Shown here: positions 26,200 to 35,700 of the stretch, one piece after another
Position numbering within the stretch: position 1 is the stretch's first letter
Layout of the letters: every line of letters begins with the position of its first letter
Program-made: the position numbers and the translations under genes
Notes under the pieces: model-generated
Databases searched by the model: none
Seen by the model: the letters and a program-made list of their open reading frames with translations, nothing else
Told to the model about the DNA's origin: nothing
NCBI RefSeq assembly: GCF_904846615.1
Contig: NZ_CAJHBK010000001.1
Coordinates: 1,364,001-1,428,000, forward strand
DNA length: 64,000 nucleotides
Reading direction: 5' to 3'
Source: Psychrobacter sp. JCM 18902
Lineage (GTDB): Bacteria; Pseudomonadota; Gammaproteobacteria; Pseudomonadales; Moraxellaceae

Positions 26200-28374
26200 A
26201 TGAGTATTCCAAATCACATTCTCGACCAATTAAATAGCCAAGCTGACTTAATCAGTATCATTGGGCGTCATACGACGCTTAAACGTGCTGGTAGTGAGTT
26301 TAAAGGCTGCTGTCCATTTCATGGCGAAAAATCGCCCTCTTTTTATGTCAATCCACAAAAAAACATCTATCATTGCTTTGGCTGTAGCGTCGGCGGTAAT
26401 GCCATCAGTTTTTTACGCGATTATGAAAACTTAACTTTTATTGAAGCGGTTAATGAGCTATCAAAGCAGACGGGTATCGAAGTTCCAAAAGAAGAACAAC
26501 AAAACGTCAGCTATCAGCGCCGTGCACCAAAACCGATTGCACCACCGTCAATACCTAGTCCGACTATCAACGCTAAAAGTGACGCTAAAAGTCCTGCTCA
26601 AGCAATTAATGCGCCTTCTATTAACGCTACTTCGGCTATTCAGCAACAAAACCAGTACGGCGATACCGATCAGCCCGTTTATCACGACAGTAGCAACGGC
26701 TACGATGAGTATCCACCGCTAGATGCTTACGACTCAGCGTCTTATCCAGAAGATTCTTATGGCGCAGACTACCAAGATGATAATAGCTATCCGCCAGCAT
26801 GGTTGACAGGTGGCGATACTGACGCTGCGGCATTGTACGATGATCATAGCGTTTCCGATAAAGACGGTAACCTGTATGAGCTGTTAGAGCAAATCCAGCA
26901 GTTTTATCAGCACAATCTCACCCTTCATCCGCATGCCAAGCACTATTTTTTATCGCGTGGTATTACAGAAGACATCTTTGAGACCTTTGGCTTAGGCTAT
27001 GCACCCTTTGGGTGGCAGCATCTTGAGCATCAGTTTCCACAAGATATTGAAGGGCTAAAGGCGCTTGGTTTGGTGCGCCAATCAGAGTCAGGGCGCGACT
27101 ATGATCTACTCCGTGATAGGGTCATTTTCCCGATTCGAGACAATCAAGGACGCACCATTGGTTTTGGTGGGCGGGCGCTCGATGATGAGGTAAAACCCAA
27201 ATATATCAACTCCTCTGACTCACCCGTTTTTCATAAACAGCATGTGCTGTATGGCTATTATGAATCACGCCAACAACGTGCCGACAGCTGGCTGGTGGTC
27301 GAAGGCTATATGGATGTGATTGCCCTTTACCAAGCGGGTATTTATGGCGCTATTGCTTCGATGGGTACGGCGATAAATGAAAGCCAAATCTCACGACTTT
27401 TAACATTAAACCCTACCCTAACCTTGAGCTTTGATGGCGATAGCGCGGGACAAAAAGCGGCTTGGCGTACCCTTGAAGTGGCTTTGCCAGTACTGGCTGA
27501 TGACAAAGAGTTGCGGTTTTTGACCCTACCCAACAATCATGATCCTGATACCTTTATTAAGAGTCAGGGCGGCGATGCCATGCGTGAGCAAATCGCGAAT
27601 GCCATGCCATTGTCACAGTATATTTTTGCGTATTTAAGTGAGCGTTACGATTTAACCTTGGCAGAAGGCAAAGCCAAGCTCATGTCACAAGTACGTGCCT
27701 TGACCACTGCATTACCTAAAGGCAGTAGCTTTCGCTATTTGCTGAACAATGACGTCTATCAGAAGCTGGGTGGTAAACGTAGCCAAAATATCGAAGCAAA
27801 AGATGCGCTGCTAGATTTTGATGGTGACATGACCATCAGTCAGCAATTGCAGCTTTGTTTTTTGTTTCAGCCACGCGCCTTAATTGAAGACCCTATCGAA
27901 GCCATTTGGCAGCAGGCAGGTATTAATGATTTACAACTGCCAGCACACATCAAGCAAAAAGCCGCGCCTGACATCTTGCGTCCGCTTGCTTGGGAAGATT
28001 TGCAAGATATCGCCTTGCTGGATATCGTTAGCACCATCAAACGCTGCCTGAATCATTTACCGAAAGATGCCAACGCCGCCGCACACTTTATATTGTCTAA
28101 TGTCAAACCAATCACCCAAGAGACACTTAGCCGTAGCTGGGGTGGATTTTATAAGACATTAATTGGCAGAAATATTTTGAGCTTGGATGAGTTGATTGAA
28201 AACTTGGTGATGCAGTTGCTCAAGTTACATCTGCAAAAAAAAATGCAAGAGCTCATCAAAAATCCTGATCATATCAAGCTGGCGATTGTCCGTAAGCAGT
28301 CGCAATTATTAAATGATTGGTTACGCGCGCAGCAAGCTGAGCAGTCAGCGCAGATGGCGACGGTGAAATCTTAA
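26200..28374 (+). CDS. dnaG: DNA primase
   Basis: Synthesises RNA primers at the replication fork. It has 724 residues (E. coli 581). The zinc-binding domain is at residues ~37-70 (GCCPFHGEKSPSF...YHCFGCSVGG). The RNA polymerase domain follows with the motifs RDRVIFPIRDNQGRTIGFGGRAL and the TOPRIM acidic sites VVEGYMDVIAL and SFDGDSAGQKAA. The C-terminal helicase-binding domain is at ~560-724. Roughly 110 residues of low-complexity Pro/Ser/Asp/Tyr-rich sequence sit between the zinc domain and the catalytic core. rpsU is not upstream; bamD is. rpoD lies downstream after 505 bases. Confidence 0.96.
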   Translation: MSIPNHILDQLNSQADLISIIGRHTTLKRAGSEFKGCCPFHGEKSPSFYVNPQKNIYHCFGCSVGGNAISFLRDYENLTFIEAVNELSKQTGIEVPKEEQQNVSYQRRAPKPIAPPSIPSPTINAKSDAKSPAQAINAPSINATSAIQQQNQYGDTDQPVYHDSSNGYDEYPPLDAYDSASYPEDSYGADYQDDNSYPPAWLTGGDTDAAALYDDHSVSDKDGNLYELLEQIQQFYQHNLTLHPHAKHYFLSRGITEDIFETFGLGYAPFGWQHLEHQFPQDIEGLKALGLVRQSESGRDYDLLRDRVIFPIRDNQGRTIGFGGRALDDEVKPKYINSSDSPVFHKQHVLYGYYESRQQRADSWLVVEGYMDVIALYQAGIYGAIASMGTAINESQISRLLTLNPTLTLSFDGDSAGQKAAWRTLEVALPVLADDKELRFLTLPNNHDPDTFIKSQGGDAMREQIANAMPLSQYIFAYLSERYDLTLAEGKAKLMSQVRALTTALPKGSSFRYLLNNDVYQKLGGKRSQNIEAKDALLDFDGDMTISQQLQLCFLFQPRALIEDPIEAIWQQAGINDLQLPAHIKQKAAPDILRPLAWEDLQDIALLDIVSTIKRCLNHLPKDANAAAHFILSNVKPITQETLSRSWGGFYKTLIGRNILSLDELIENLVMQLLKLHLQKKMQELIKNPDHIKLAIVRKQSQLLNDWLRAQQAEQSAQMATVKS

Positions 28375-28879
28375 CGTTTGCCATTATTTTTGCTAAAAAA
28401 TCTCCAACCCTTTAAAAGCATAGCGGCTGCCCCCACTACTAATGATTATGCCCAATAGCATGTATTGCCATTTAATCATTTGGCTGATATAAAATAATCA
28501 GTAAAAAACGGTCGGTAGATATCACTACCTCGTGCTTGATTACGCTGGTGTGTGTTAAACTGTGTCGCTAACTATTTATAGCCCGATTTAATAGATGGCG
28601 ATAAATCCGCCTCATTAAGCACAAATTTTAAATATTATTTTGAAGTATCCGTTTTTAGGTACCGTTATTTTTATATATTATTTTTTAGATAATGTTATCT
28701 TGAAAACTTTTTAGCGTTACTAATTTCTAGCAGTTTTTTAGCATTGTAATTGTAGTATTTTGAGCCTTTATTCATATCAACTCATTTTTGATATTATTGA
28801 CAACCTCTACGCCATATTTTGATGAATCGATTGATTATATCAACGCACTGAGCGAGCGATAGCGCGTCACAATATAAAA
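28375..28879 (+). other. Intergenic region dnaG-rpoD
   Basis: 505 AT-rich bases, long enough for separate rpoD promoters. No gene, hairpin terminator or RNA was recognised with confidence. Confidence 0.4.
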
Positions 28880-30823
28880 ATGTCCGATGCAAGTAAGCGA
28901 GTATTTATGAACGATAAGTCAGTTTCTAAGTCCACATCTCAACTGGCCACCTTAATCCAAATGGGTAAAGAGCAAGGCTATCTCACCTATGCTGAGGTGA
29001 ATGACCAACTGCCCGACTCTATTACCGAAAGCGATCAGATCGAAGATATTGTGCAAATGCTGACCGACGTTGGTATCAAAATCTTTGAATCTGCGCCTGA
29101 TGCCGATGACATCTTGATGAACGATGATTCAAGTGATGATGACATGGCAGCGGATGAGGCAGCGGCGGTATTGGCCTCTGTTGAGACTGAGCCGGGCCGC
29201 ACCACTGACCCTGTGCGTATGTATATGCGTGAAATGGGTACGGTTGATCTATTGACCCGTGAAGGTGAGATCGCCATTGCCAAGCGTATCGAAGAAGGCA
29301 TTCGTGACGTACAGCATGCGATGTCTTACTGGCCGGGCACCGTACAGTTCGTCCTTGATGAGTATCAAAAAGTACAAGATGGTGAGAAAAAGCTTTCTGA
29401 CGTCATTACTGGCTTTTTAGATCCTGAGACCGAAGCAGACAAAATCGCTGCCCAAGAAGCGAAAGAGGCAGCAAAAGAAGAACGTGAACGCATAAAAGAA
29501 GAGAAAGAAAATCCGCCTGTGATCAAAGCAAAAGCCAAAGCAGCGGCGCTTGATGATGAGGACGAGGATGAAGACGACGTTGAAGAGGAAGCTGAAGAAG
29601 AAACCAGCGGTATCGATCCTGAAGAAGTACGTCTGCGTCTAGAAGAAATCGAACACTTATTTATTAAAGCCAAGCAAGCCTTGCTAGATTATGGCCGTGG
29701 TAGCGCAGAAGCAGACGCAGCATATGCGCTGCTCGCAGAACGCTTTATGATGCTAAAGTTGAACAATCGCTTGTCAGATCAAGTCATGGCCATCATGCAT
29801 GATGTCTATGATGATGTGCGTAAGCAAGAACGTCAAATCATGCGTTTGGTCATTCGCCGTGGACGTATGCCACGTGAAGAGTTCCGTAAGACTTTCCCTA
29901 GCAACGAAACCAACGTCGATTGGCTGATTGAGCGCATCAAGGGCAAACCTGCATTTGCTGGTACGCTAGAAAAAGTCACTGATGATGTTATTTTATTGCA
30001 ACGTCGCATTCGTGACTATGAGCAACAGCTCGACATGAAAATCCACGATATGAAAGACGTGGCGCGCCGTATGGCAGTCGGTGAAGCAAAAGCTCGCCGC
30101 GCCAAAAAAGAAATGGTCGAAGCTAACCTGCGTCTGGTTATTTCTATCGCGAAGAAATATACCAACCGTGGTCTACAGTTCTTGGATCTAATCCAAGAAG
30201 GTAACATCGGTCTGATGAAAGCGGTTGATAAATTTGAATATCGCCGTGGTTATAAGTTCTCGACCTATGCCACATGGTGGATTCGTCAGGCGATTACCCG
30301 CTCTATCGCTGACCAAGCGCGTACCATTCGTATTCCTGTACATATGATCGAGACGATTAATAAAATAAACCGTGTCTCACGTCAATTGCTACAAGAAATG
30401 GGACGCGAGCCAACACCTGAGGAGTTAGGTGAACGCTTAGAGATGGACGAAGTTAAAGTCCGTAAAGTACTGAAAATCGCCAAAGAACCTATCTCTATGG
30501 AGACACCCATCGGTGATGATGAAGACTCGCATCTAGGTGATTTCATCGAAGATGGTACTATCTCAAGCCCTGTTGATGATGCGACCGCAGCTGGTCTGCG
30601 TGAAGCGACTCGTGATGTATTGGGCAATCTGACTGAGCGTGAAGCACGCGTGCTAAAAATGCGCTTTGGTATCGACATGCCAACGGATCATACCTTGGAA
30701 GAAGTAGGTAAGCAGTTTGACGTAACACGTGAGCGTATTCGTCAGATTGAGGCAAAAGCACTGCGTAAATTGCGTCATCCGTCACGCTCTGAGCATCTGC
30801 GTTCTTTCTTAGAGAATGATTAA
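28880..30823 (+). CDS. rpoD: RNA polymerase sigma-70 factor RpoD
   Basis: Primary sigma factor. It has 647 residues (E. coli 613). Region 1.1 begins [20 protein letters not shown]. Region 1.2 has [22 protein letters not shown]. The non-conserved region is large and contains an acidic run at about residues 232-245. Region 2 includes [20 protein letters not shown] and [17 protein letters not shown]; region 4.2 includes [21 protein letters not shown]. An internal ATG at 28907 gives an N-terminus closer in length to E. coli and is an equally likely start. Followed by a strong terminator. Confidence 0.97.
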   Translation: MSDASKRVFMNDKSVSKSTSQLATLIQMGKEQGYLTYAEVNDQLPDSITESDQIEDIVQMLTDVGIKIFESAPDADDILMNDDSSDDDMAADEAAAVLASVETEPGRTTDPVRMYMREMGTVDLLTREGEIAIAKRIEEGIRDVQHAMSYWPGTVQFVLDEYQKVQDGEKKLSDVITGFLDPETEADKIAAQEAKEAAKEERERIKEEKENPPVIKAKAKAAALDDEDEDEDDVEEEAEEETSGIDPEEVRLRLEEIEHLFIKAKQALLDYGRGSAEADAAYALLAERFMMLKLNNRLSDQVMAIMHDVYDDVRKQERQIMRLVIRRGRMPREEFRKTFPSNETNVDWLIERIKGKPAFAGTLEKVTDDVILLQRRIRDYEQQLDMKIHDMKDVARRMAVGEAKARRAKKEMVEANLRLVISIAKKYTNRGLQFLDLIQEGNIGLMKAVDKFEYRRGYKFSTYATWWIRQAITRSIADQARTIRIPVHMIETINKINRVSRQLLQEMGREPTPEELGERLEMDEVKVRKVLKIAKEPISMETPIGDDEDSHLGDFIEDGTISSPVDDATAAGLREATRDVLGNLTEREARVLKMRFGIDMPTDHTLEEVGKQFDVTRERIRQIEAKALRKLRHPSRSEHLRSFLEND

Positions 30824-30847
30824 TCATAAAGCAAACTAAGCACCAAT

Positions 30848-30876
30848 AAAAAAGCCGAGTTTATCTCGGCTTTTTT
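30848..30876 (+). terminator. Terminator after rpoD
   Basis: Perfect 12-base arms (AAAAAAGCCGAG with CTCGGCTTTTTT) around TTTAT, 25 bases after the rpoD stop. Confidence 0.95.
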
Positions 30877-31001
30877 GGGTCATCGATTTGATGGCTCGAA
30901 TGCTATAACTACATGTCTTCATCGAGGAATACAAGAACGAGCTTGCAATAGAACTATACAATATATATGATTCGTATACATTTTATATACTAGGTAAAAC
31001 A

Positions 31002-31208
31002 ATGGGTATTGTTAAAATTGATGATGCGCTACACGAAGAGCTTCGTAAAGCCAGTGCGGTAATGGTACGTTCGATTAACGCGCAGGCAGAGTATTGGATA
31101 AAGATAGGTATGTTGGCCGAGGCCAATCCTCACGCATCTTATACCGATATCATCAGCGAGCAGTTAAAACGAGCAGATGTTAATATAGGAAATCTTATCG
31201 ATGGCTAA
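31002..31208 (+). CDS. ParD-like antitoxin-family protein
   Basis: A 68-residue protein resembling the ParD-like antitoxin family: an N-terminal strand plus helix (MGIVKIDDALHEELRKASAVM, then RSINAQAEYWIKIGMLAEANP) of ribbon-helix-helix type. The partner gene is not a known toxin. Its stop overlaps the start of the methionine aminopeptidase gene by 8 bases (ATGGCTAA), so translation is coupled. Proteins of this type are expected to bind DNA as dimers, so autoregulation of the pair is plausible (inference). Poor AGG ribosome site at about 9 bases. Confidence 0.75.
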   Translation: MGIVKIDDALHEELRKASAVMVRSINAQAEYWIKIGMLAEANPHASYTDIISEQLKRADVNIGNLIDG

Positions 31209-31974
31209 AATCGCGCTAAAGACACCTGAAGAATTGGCCATCATGCGTGAGTCTGGACGCTTATTGGCATCGGTTTTTGCTTACCTAGATACGCACATGG
31301 TTGCTGGCATCTCCACAATGACTGTCAATGATTTAGTCGAGCGCTATATTGTGGATGTTTTGCAGTCACGACCTGCCAGCAAAGGTCAATACGGCTACCA
31401 ATACGTGCTCAATACTTCTGTCAATCAAGTAGTTTGTCATGGTGTACCCTCAAGCAATCAAGACCTAAAATCAGGCGACATCATCAATGTGGACATTACT
31501 TTAGAAAAAGGCGGCTTTATTGCCGACTCTAGCAAAATGTATATGATTGGCGATGTGATGCCCTTAACAAAACGCCTCGTCGATAACACTTATGAGGCCA
31601 TGTGGGCAGGTATCCGTATGGTCAAACCGGGCGCAACGCTCGGTGATGTCGGGCATGCCATTCAAAGCCATGCCGAACAGCACGGTTACTCTGTCGTTAG
31701 AGAATACTGCGGGCATGGTATCGGTCGCGAAATGCACGAACAGCCTGAAGTTTTACATTATGGTCGCGCAGGTGCAGGCTTGGTTTTAAAACAAGGCATG
31801 ACCTTTACTATTGAGCCAATGATTAATCAAGGCAAAGCCAAAGTAAAAATGAAAAAAGACGGCTGGACGGTGGTGACTGCAGACAAAAAGCTTTCTGCCC
31901 AATGGGAGCATACCATCGCGGTGACTGCCGATGGTTATGAAGTGCTGACGCTGCGTGAAGAAGAGACCCGTTAG
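31201..31974 (+). CDS. map: Type I methionine aminopeptidase
   Basis: Removes the N-terminal Met from nascent proteins; dinuclear metal enzyme of 257 residues (E. coli 264). Metal ligands visible are the two Asp in INVDITLEKGGFIADSSKMY, His in CGHGIGREMHEQP, Glu in FTIEPMI and Glu in QWEHTIAVT. The substrate-site His is in VVCHGVPS. The ribosome site AGGAAA lies within the upstream ParD-like gene. It is not next to rpsB, the usual place of the housekeeping map, so it could be a second copy (inference). Confidence 0.93.
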   Translation: MAKIALKTPEELAIMRESGRLLASVFAYLDTHMVAGISTMTVNDLVERYIVDVLQSRPASKGQYGYQYVLNTSVNQVVCHGVPSSNQDLKSGDIINVDITLEKGGFIADSSKMYMIGDVMPLTKRLVDNTYEAMWAGIRMVKPGATLGDVGHAIQSHAEQHGYSVVREYCGHGIGREMHEQPEVLHYGRAGAGLVLKQGMTFTIEPMINQGKAKVKMKKDGWTVVTADKKLSAQWEHTIAVTADGYEVLTLREEETR

Positions 31975-32168
31975 AGCGTGCTTACAGTTTCCCTTGCTGC
32001 TGCGCAATACAAAAGCGATTTAAGTATTCAAGTATTTAAGTATTTAAGTATCATCTTATTATTGCCATATTGGTAACTACTGATATCATAGGTCGCGATG
32101 ATTTGAGTATACGCTGATTGATACCCTTGCCATCGCTTTTTTATACATGCCATCGATAGGAAACTGAC

Positions 32169-33095
32169 ATGATTGTCCGGCAAACCCCAAACGCTCTCAA
32201 GATACTTTTTACCCTGCACGGCTCTGTCATTCCAAAAATTTATCCGCAAATTTTGCTGATCGCGCTTCTCAGCACACTTATAACAATTATTCAGCACTGG
32301 CTTCCTGACTCTTTTCCTTATTATGGTATGGCTCCTTTTACCTTGCTAGGAATCGCGTTGTCGCTATTTCTTGGTTTTCGTAACAATGCCAGTTATCAAC
32401 GCTGGTGGGAAGCTCGAGGGCTTTGGGGTCAGTTGGTATATGATGCGCGTAGCTTAACCCGTCAAGTGCTTTCTTTTATAGATGCTGATACCGAAAATGG
32501 GCGCGAGACTGGGCGAACGATGGTTTACCTGACCATTGCTTTTGCGCATGCTGTGCGCCATCGCCTGCGCGGCTCGTCACCTTGGCATGATGTCGAGCCT
32601 TTTGTCGCATCAAAACACCATGATAGTATGCGCCAAGCGCGCAACCTCCCTGATTACATCATGCGCCTCATGGGTAAGCAGCTCGGCGACATTCGGCGTC
32701 AAGGACTGGTGTCAGAGCAAGTCATACAGAACATGGACGAGCGCCTGACGTCTATGACCATTGTATTAGCGGCCTGCGAGCGCATTCATAATACACCGCT
32801 GCCGTTTGCTTATATGCTGCTGGTTCATCGCACGACCTATCTGTATTGCATCATGTTGCCTTTTGGCTTGGTGGCCTCGCTCGGTTGGGTGACTCCACTG
32901 ATTTGTGCCGTGATCGCTTATACCTTTTTTGGTTTGGATGCCCTCAGTGAAGAGCTAGAAGAGCCCTTCGGCTTAGCTGCCAACAAGCTACCCCTGACTG
33001 CATTATCGCGTACTATCGAGATCAATCTGCGAGAAGCATTAGAAGAGGCAGATATTCCGCCTGAGATCACTCCTATCAATGGATATTTACCATAA
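32169..33095 (+). CDS. Bestrophin-family (UPF0187) membrane protein
   Basis: A 308-residue membrane protein of the bacterial bestrophin family, homologues of which form pentameric ion channels. Visible marks are the N-terminal IVRQTPNALKILFTLHGSVIPKIYPQ, four hydrophobic segments (about 28-45, 57-72, 210-235, 240-262), the family motif SLFLGFRNNASYQRWWEAR near residues 72-90, and the C-terminal FFGLDALSEELEEPFG. AGGAAA lies 6 bases before ATG. The ion carried is unknown. It is a single gene between map and the thiamine riboswitch. Confidence 0.9.
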   Translation: MIVRQTPNALKILFTLHGSVIPKIYPQILLIALLSTLITIIQHWLPDSFPYYGMAPFTLLGIALSLFLGFRNNASYQRWWEARGLWGQLVYDARSLTRQVLSFIDADTENGRETGRTMVYLTIAFAHAVRHRLRGSSPWHDVEPFVASKHHDSMRQARNLPDYIMRLMGKQLGDIRRQGLVSEQVIQNMDERLTSMTIVLAACERIHNTPLPFAYMLLVHRTTYLYCIMLPFGLVASLGWVTPLICAVIAYTFFGLDALSEELEEPFGLAANKLPLTALSRTIEINLREALEEADIPPEITPINGYLP

Positions 33096-33410
33096 ACGTG
33101 TTGCCTTAATTTATGAGATATTTTTTATATATCCTACCGTTGGGTCGCTAAATAATATAGGCAATAGTAGAGCTTTTATGAATAAAAAATGCATTTGAAA
33201 ATAGTGATTTCTCTCGCCATTATCGTGGTACTTGACCAGCTTAATAAAAGGTAAAATCCTGTCTATTTACGCTTGCAAGACAACCTTTATTCATGGTTTT
33301 TTGCGCATCACTTGCTAATGATAACTGAATTCGTCTACCATAGAGCCGATTGCTTAAGTACGAGCAGTTTAAACTTATGTAAACTTTATATTTATTTCTG
33401 AAAAATAAAC

Positions 33411-33513
33411 CTTGTCGGGGTGCTTTGATTTTTGATGCTTTAACTACAATTCAAAATCATGGCTGAGAGTTACCCGCGAACCTGATGCAGTTAGCACTGA
33501 CGTAGGAAACAAG
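33411..33513 (+). promoter_or_regulatory. TPP (thi-box) riboswitch aptamer
   Basis: The conserved thi-box elements appear in order: GGGGTGCT (33417-33424), GGCTGAGA with ACCCG nearby (33461-33476), GAACCTGAT (33478-33485), then CAGTTAGCACTGACGTAGGAAACAAG. Closing helix P1 pairs CTTGT (33411-33415) with ACAAG (33509-33513). It precedes tenA and should bind thiamine pyrophosphate. Confidence 0.93.
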
Positions 33514-33560
33514 CGTGACATTTTATAGCACACCTCTTAAGCATCTTATTGCTAAGCAAG

Positions 33561-33599
33561 CCTTGCTGGTTTATTCACATAATCTGGTAAGGTTTTTTT
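33561..33599 (+). terminator. Intrinsic terminator in the riboswitch expression platform
   Basis: Stem 33561-33569 pairs with 33584-33592 along all 9 positions (three G-T pairs), followed by seven T. It lies between the aptamer and tenA, which suggests ligand-dependent transcription termination. Confidence 0.75.
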
Positions 33600-33664
33600 G
33601 TGCCTGCTCACTGATCACCTCCTACTCTTTGCTTACTCGCATTTTATAACAGTAAGTGAACACT

Positions 33665-34312
33665 ATGAACTACCAAACGTTACGCCACAATTGCCCCACA
33701 TGGGCTGACTACATTCAGCATGATTTTGTCAAACAGCTAACGGCAGGTACGCTCGCCCCTGACAGCTTTCGTCACTACCTTGTGCAAGACTATTTATATC
33801 TGATTCACTATACCCGTGTGATGGCATTGAGCGTATATAAGAGTGATACGCTGGCACAAATGCGTGTCGGTCAAGCAGGCATCAACGCCATGCTCGATAT
33901 GGAAATTGGCATGTATCTCGATTTATGTCATGAGTGGGACATCCCACTTAAAGCAGTAGAAAGCGCCCCTGAATCTGCCGTGACCATTGCCTATAGCCGC
34001 TACCTATTGGACGCTGCGATGTCAGGCTCATTAGCTGAGCTTTATGCAGCGATTGCTCCTTGTTTGATGGGCTATGGCGAAATTGGCAAACGCATTAAAG
34101 AACAAGGTTTTGTCGCGGACAATCCTTACCAGCCATGGATTGATGTCTTTGCCAGTGACGAATTTCAAGCGATTACCGCGCAGAATGAAGCGCAGATTAA
34201 TACGCTACTAGCACAGGCTAATCCTACTCAGGCAGACAAATTCCAACAGTTATTTAATACTGCTTCACGTATGGAAGTGAATTTTTGGCAACAAGCGCTT
34301 GATCTGTCCTAG
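33665..34312 (+). CDS. tenA: Thiaminase II / aminopyrimidine aminohydrolase TenA
   Basis: Salvages thiamine breakdown products by hydrolysing aminomethyl-pyrimidine to hydroxymethyl-pyrimidine. From ATG 33665 it has 215 residues, normal for the family. The active-site Cys lies in AAIAPCLMGYGEIG, the conserved segment HYLVQDYLYLIHYTRV is near residues 38-53, and the terminal catalytic Glu is in RMEVNFWQQAL. A GTG at 33656 would add three residues. A TPP riboswitch with a terminator controls it. Confidence 0.93.
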   Translation: MNYQTLRHNCPTWADYIQHDFVKQLTAGTLAPDSFRHYLVQDYLYLIHYTRVMALSVYKSDTLAQMRVGQAGINAMLDMEIGMYLDLCHEWDIPLKAVESAPESAVTIAYSRYLLDAAMSGSLAELYAAIAPCLMGYGEIGKRIKEQGFVADNPYQPWIDVFASDEFQAITAQNEAQINTLLAQANPTQADKFQQLFNTASRMEVNFWQQALDLS

Positions 34313-34424
34313 CCCTATGCAAAGTGCTAGCTTTATGGCAAATACTTTTATATACCATATTTATTATAAATAAAATTTAACTTAACCCTAAACATAATAA
34401 TGGACACACTTAAGGAGAAACATC

Positions 34425-35123
34425 ATGGCAGCATTTGATGAACATGCAAGCGCGTATGACAGCTGGTTTTTTGACAACCAAAACTTACTGACCAGTGAGC
34501 TAAAGCTGGTCGCGCATTTCTTAGATAAGGATAGTGAGATATTGTCTATCGGCTGCGGTAGTGGACTGTTTGAGTCACTATTGGCGCAGGATTATGATAT
34601 CCATATCAGGCACGGCATTGAGCCTTCAAAAGACATGGCTGAAATCGCTAAAAAGCGCGGCTTACAAGTGGATATTAATCCTGCCGAGACTTGCGATATT
34701 GAGCCAAATAAGTTTGATATCATCATGTTTAACGGCAGTGTCAGCTACATCAACGATTTGGATGCCTGTATTAAAAAGGCATTTGATGCCTTAAAAACCG
34801 GCGGCAAATTGATTGTTATCGATGTGCCAAAAGAAAGCGGTTTTGCCAGCTTATATAATTTAGCAAGCTCATTAAATACTTGGGAGCATCCGCTACTTGC
34901 GCACATCTCCCCTGCTGATCCCTATCCTATCGAGCTGGTTAAATCAGCAAATTGGCGCACCTCTGATGAAAAAATCGCGCTGATGCAAGCCAATGGTTTT
35001 GTCGATTTTGAGTATGCACAAACCTTACTGACCCATCCTATGTATGCCAATGACAAGGTGCAAGAAGTCGTCGAAGGCTATGACCGTGGGGATTATGTTG
35101 CTGTTTGTGCTTATAAAAAATGA
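34425..35123 (+). CDS. Class I SAM-dependent methyltransferase
   Basis: A 232-residue cytoplasmic protein with a methyltransferase fold. Motif I is EILSIGCGSGLFESLL (about residues 38-53), followed by HGIEPSKDMAEIAKKRG (acidic loop) and FDIIMFNGSVSYINDLDACI (motif IV region), then a final YVAVCAYKK strand. An AAGGAG ribosome site lies 7 bases before ATG. It follows tenA by 112 bases, but nothing in the sequence ties it to thiamine. The substrate is unknown. Confidence 0.85.
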   Translation: MAAFDEHASAYDSWFFDNQNLLTSELKLVAHFLDKDSEILSIGCGSGLFESLLAQDYDIHIRHGIEPSKDMAEIAKKRGLQVDINPAETCDIEPNKFDIIMFNGSVSYINDLDACIKKAFDALKTGGKLIVIDVPKESGFASLYNLASSLNTWEHPLLAHISPADPYPIELVKSANWRTSDEKIALMQANGFVDFEYAQTLLTHPMYANDKVQEVVEGYDRGDYVAVCAYKK

Positions 35124-35307
35124 ACTGCTGTGTGTATTAGCATGTGATTATCATGGATGACTGAGCAAAATTTATGACAGATCACAGTGATCCATAGCAT
35201 ACTGTCATTGCCATTTTAGCACTTGAATTATAAGTTTAGTGCCACTATAAATGGTGGATAAAGCTCTTATGCTAATAGCTAACATTTAATAAAGCGAGGC
35301 ACACATC

Positions 35308-35700
35308 ATGACTGACGATCCAAAAGACAGCACCAATCAAAACAACAACCAAGCACCAGCAAATGAAAAATCAGTAAAAATGACCAACCTAACGCCCAAT
35401 CAAGGTGTGATCACAGGCAAAAGGACGGATATTCAAAATCCTGAGCTCTGGGACTTTCCAATGAACTATCCACTTAGCATCATTGGTCATGAAGGCGAGC
35501 GTGAGAACTTACTCAACGAAGTGAAGCTTATTTTGGGCAGTCAGTTCCCTGATTTTGATTTGGCCTCGATAGAAGTGAAACCGTCTAAAACGGGTCGCTT
35601 CCATTCAGCACGGGTCAATCTATATCTTACAGCAGCCGATCAGGTCAATGTACTGTATGCCTCACTCGACGCTGCAAAAACAGTTCGTTTGGTCGTATAA
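35308..35700 (+). CDS. YbeD-like (DUF493) protein
   Basis: A 130-residue protein whose last ~85 residues match the YbeD/DUF493 family: LWDFPMNYPLSIIG, then VKPSKTGRFHSARVNLYLTA and QVNVLYASLDAAKTVRLVV. YbeD has an ACT-like regulatory fold and usually lies near lipB in enterics; lipB is not here. The N-terminal ~45 residues (many Asn, Gln, Lys) are extra. AAGCGAGG ribosome site upstream. Function not established. Confidence 0.85.
   Translation: MTDDPKDSTNQNNNQAPANEKSVKMTNLTPNQGVITGKRTDIQNPELWDFPMNYPLSIIGHEGERENLLNEVKLILGSQFPDFDLASIEVKPSKTGRFHSARVNLYLTAADQVNVLYASLDAAKTVRLVV

Noticed and set aside
28375..28879. rpsU or other macromolecular-synthesis-operon gene near dnaG/rpoD
   Set aside because: No frame matching ribosomal protein S21 exists upstream of dnaG or between dnaG and rpoD.
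29365..29673. Antisense frame with a poly-Ser run inside rpoD
   Set aside because: It is the reverse complement of the acidic Asp/Glu codons of RpoD, a coding shadow.
32019..32050. Short AAGTATTT direct repeats before the bestrophin gene
   Set aside because: Three to four 9-base copies in AT-rich DNA; no evidence of function beyond slippage.
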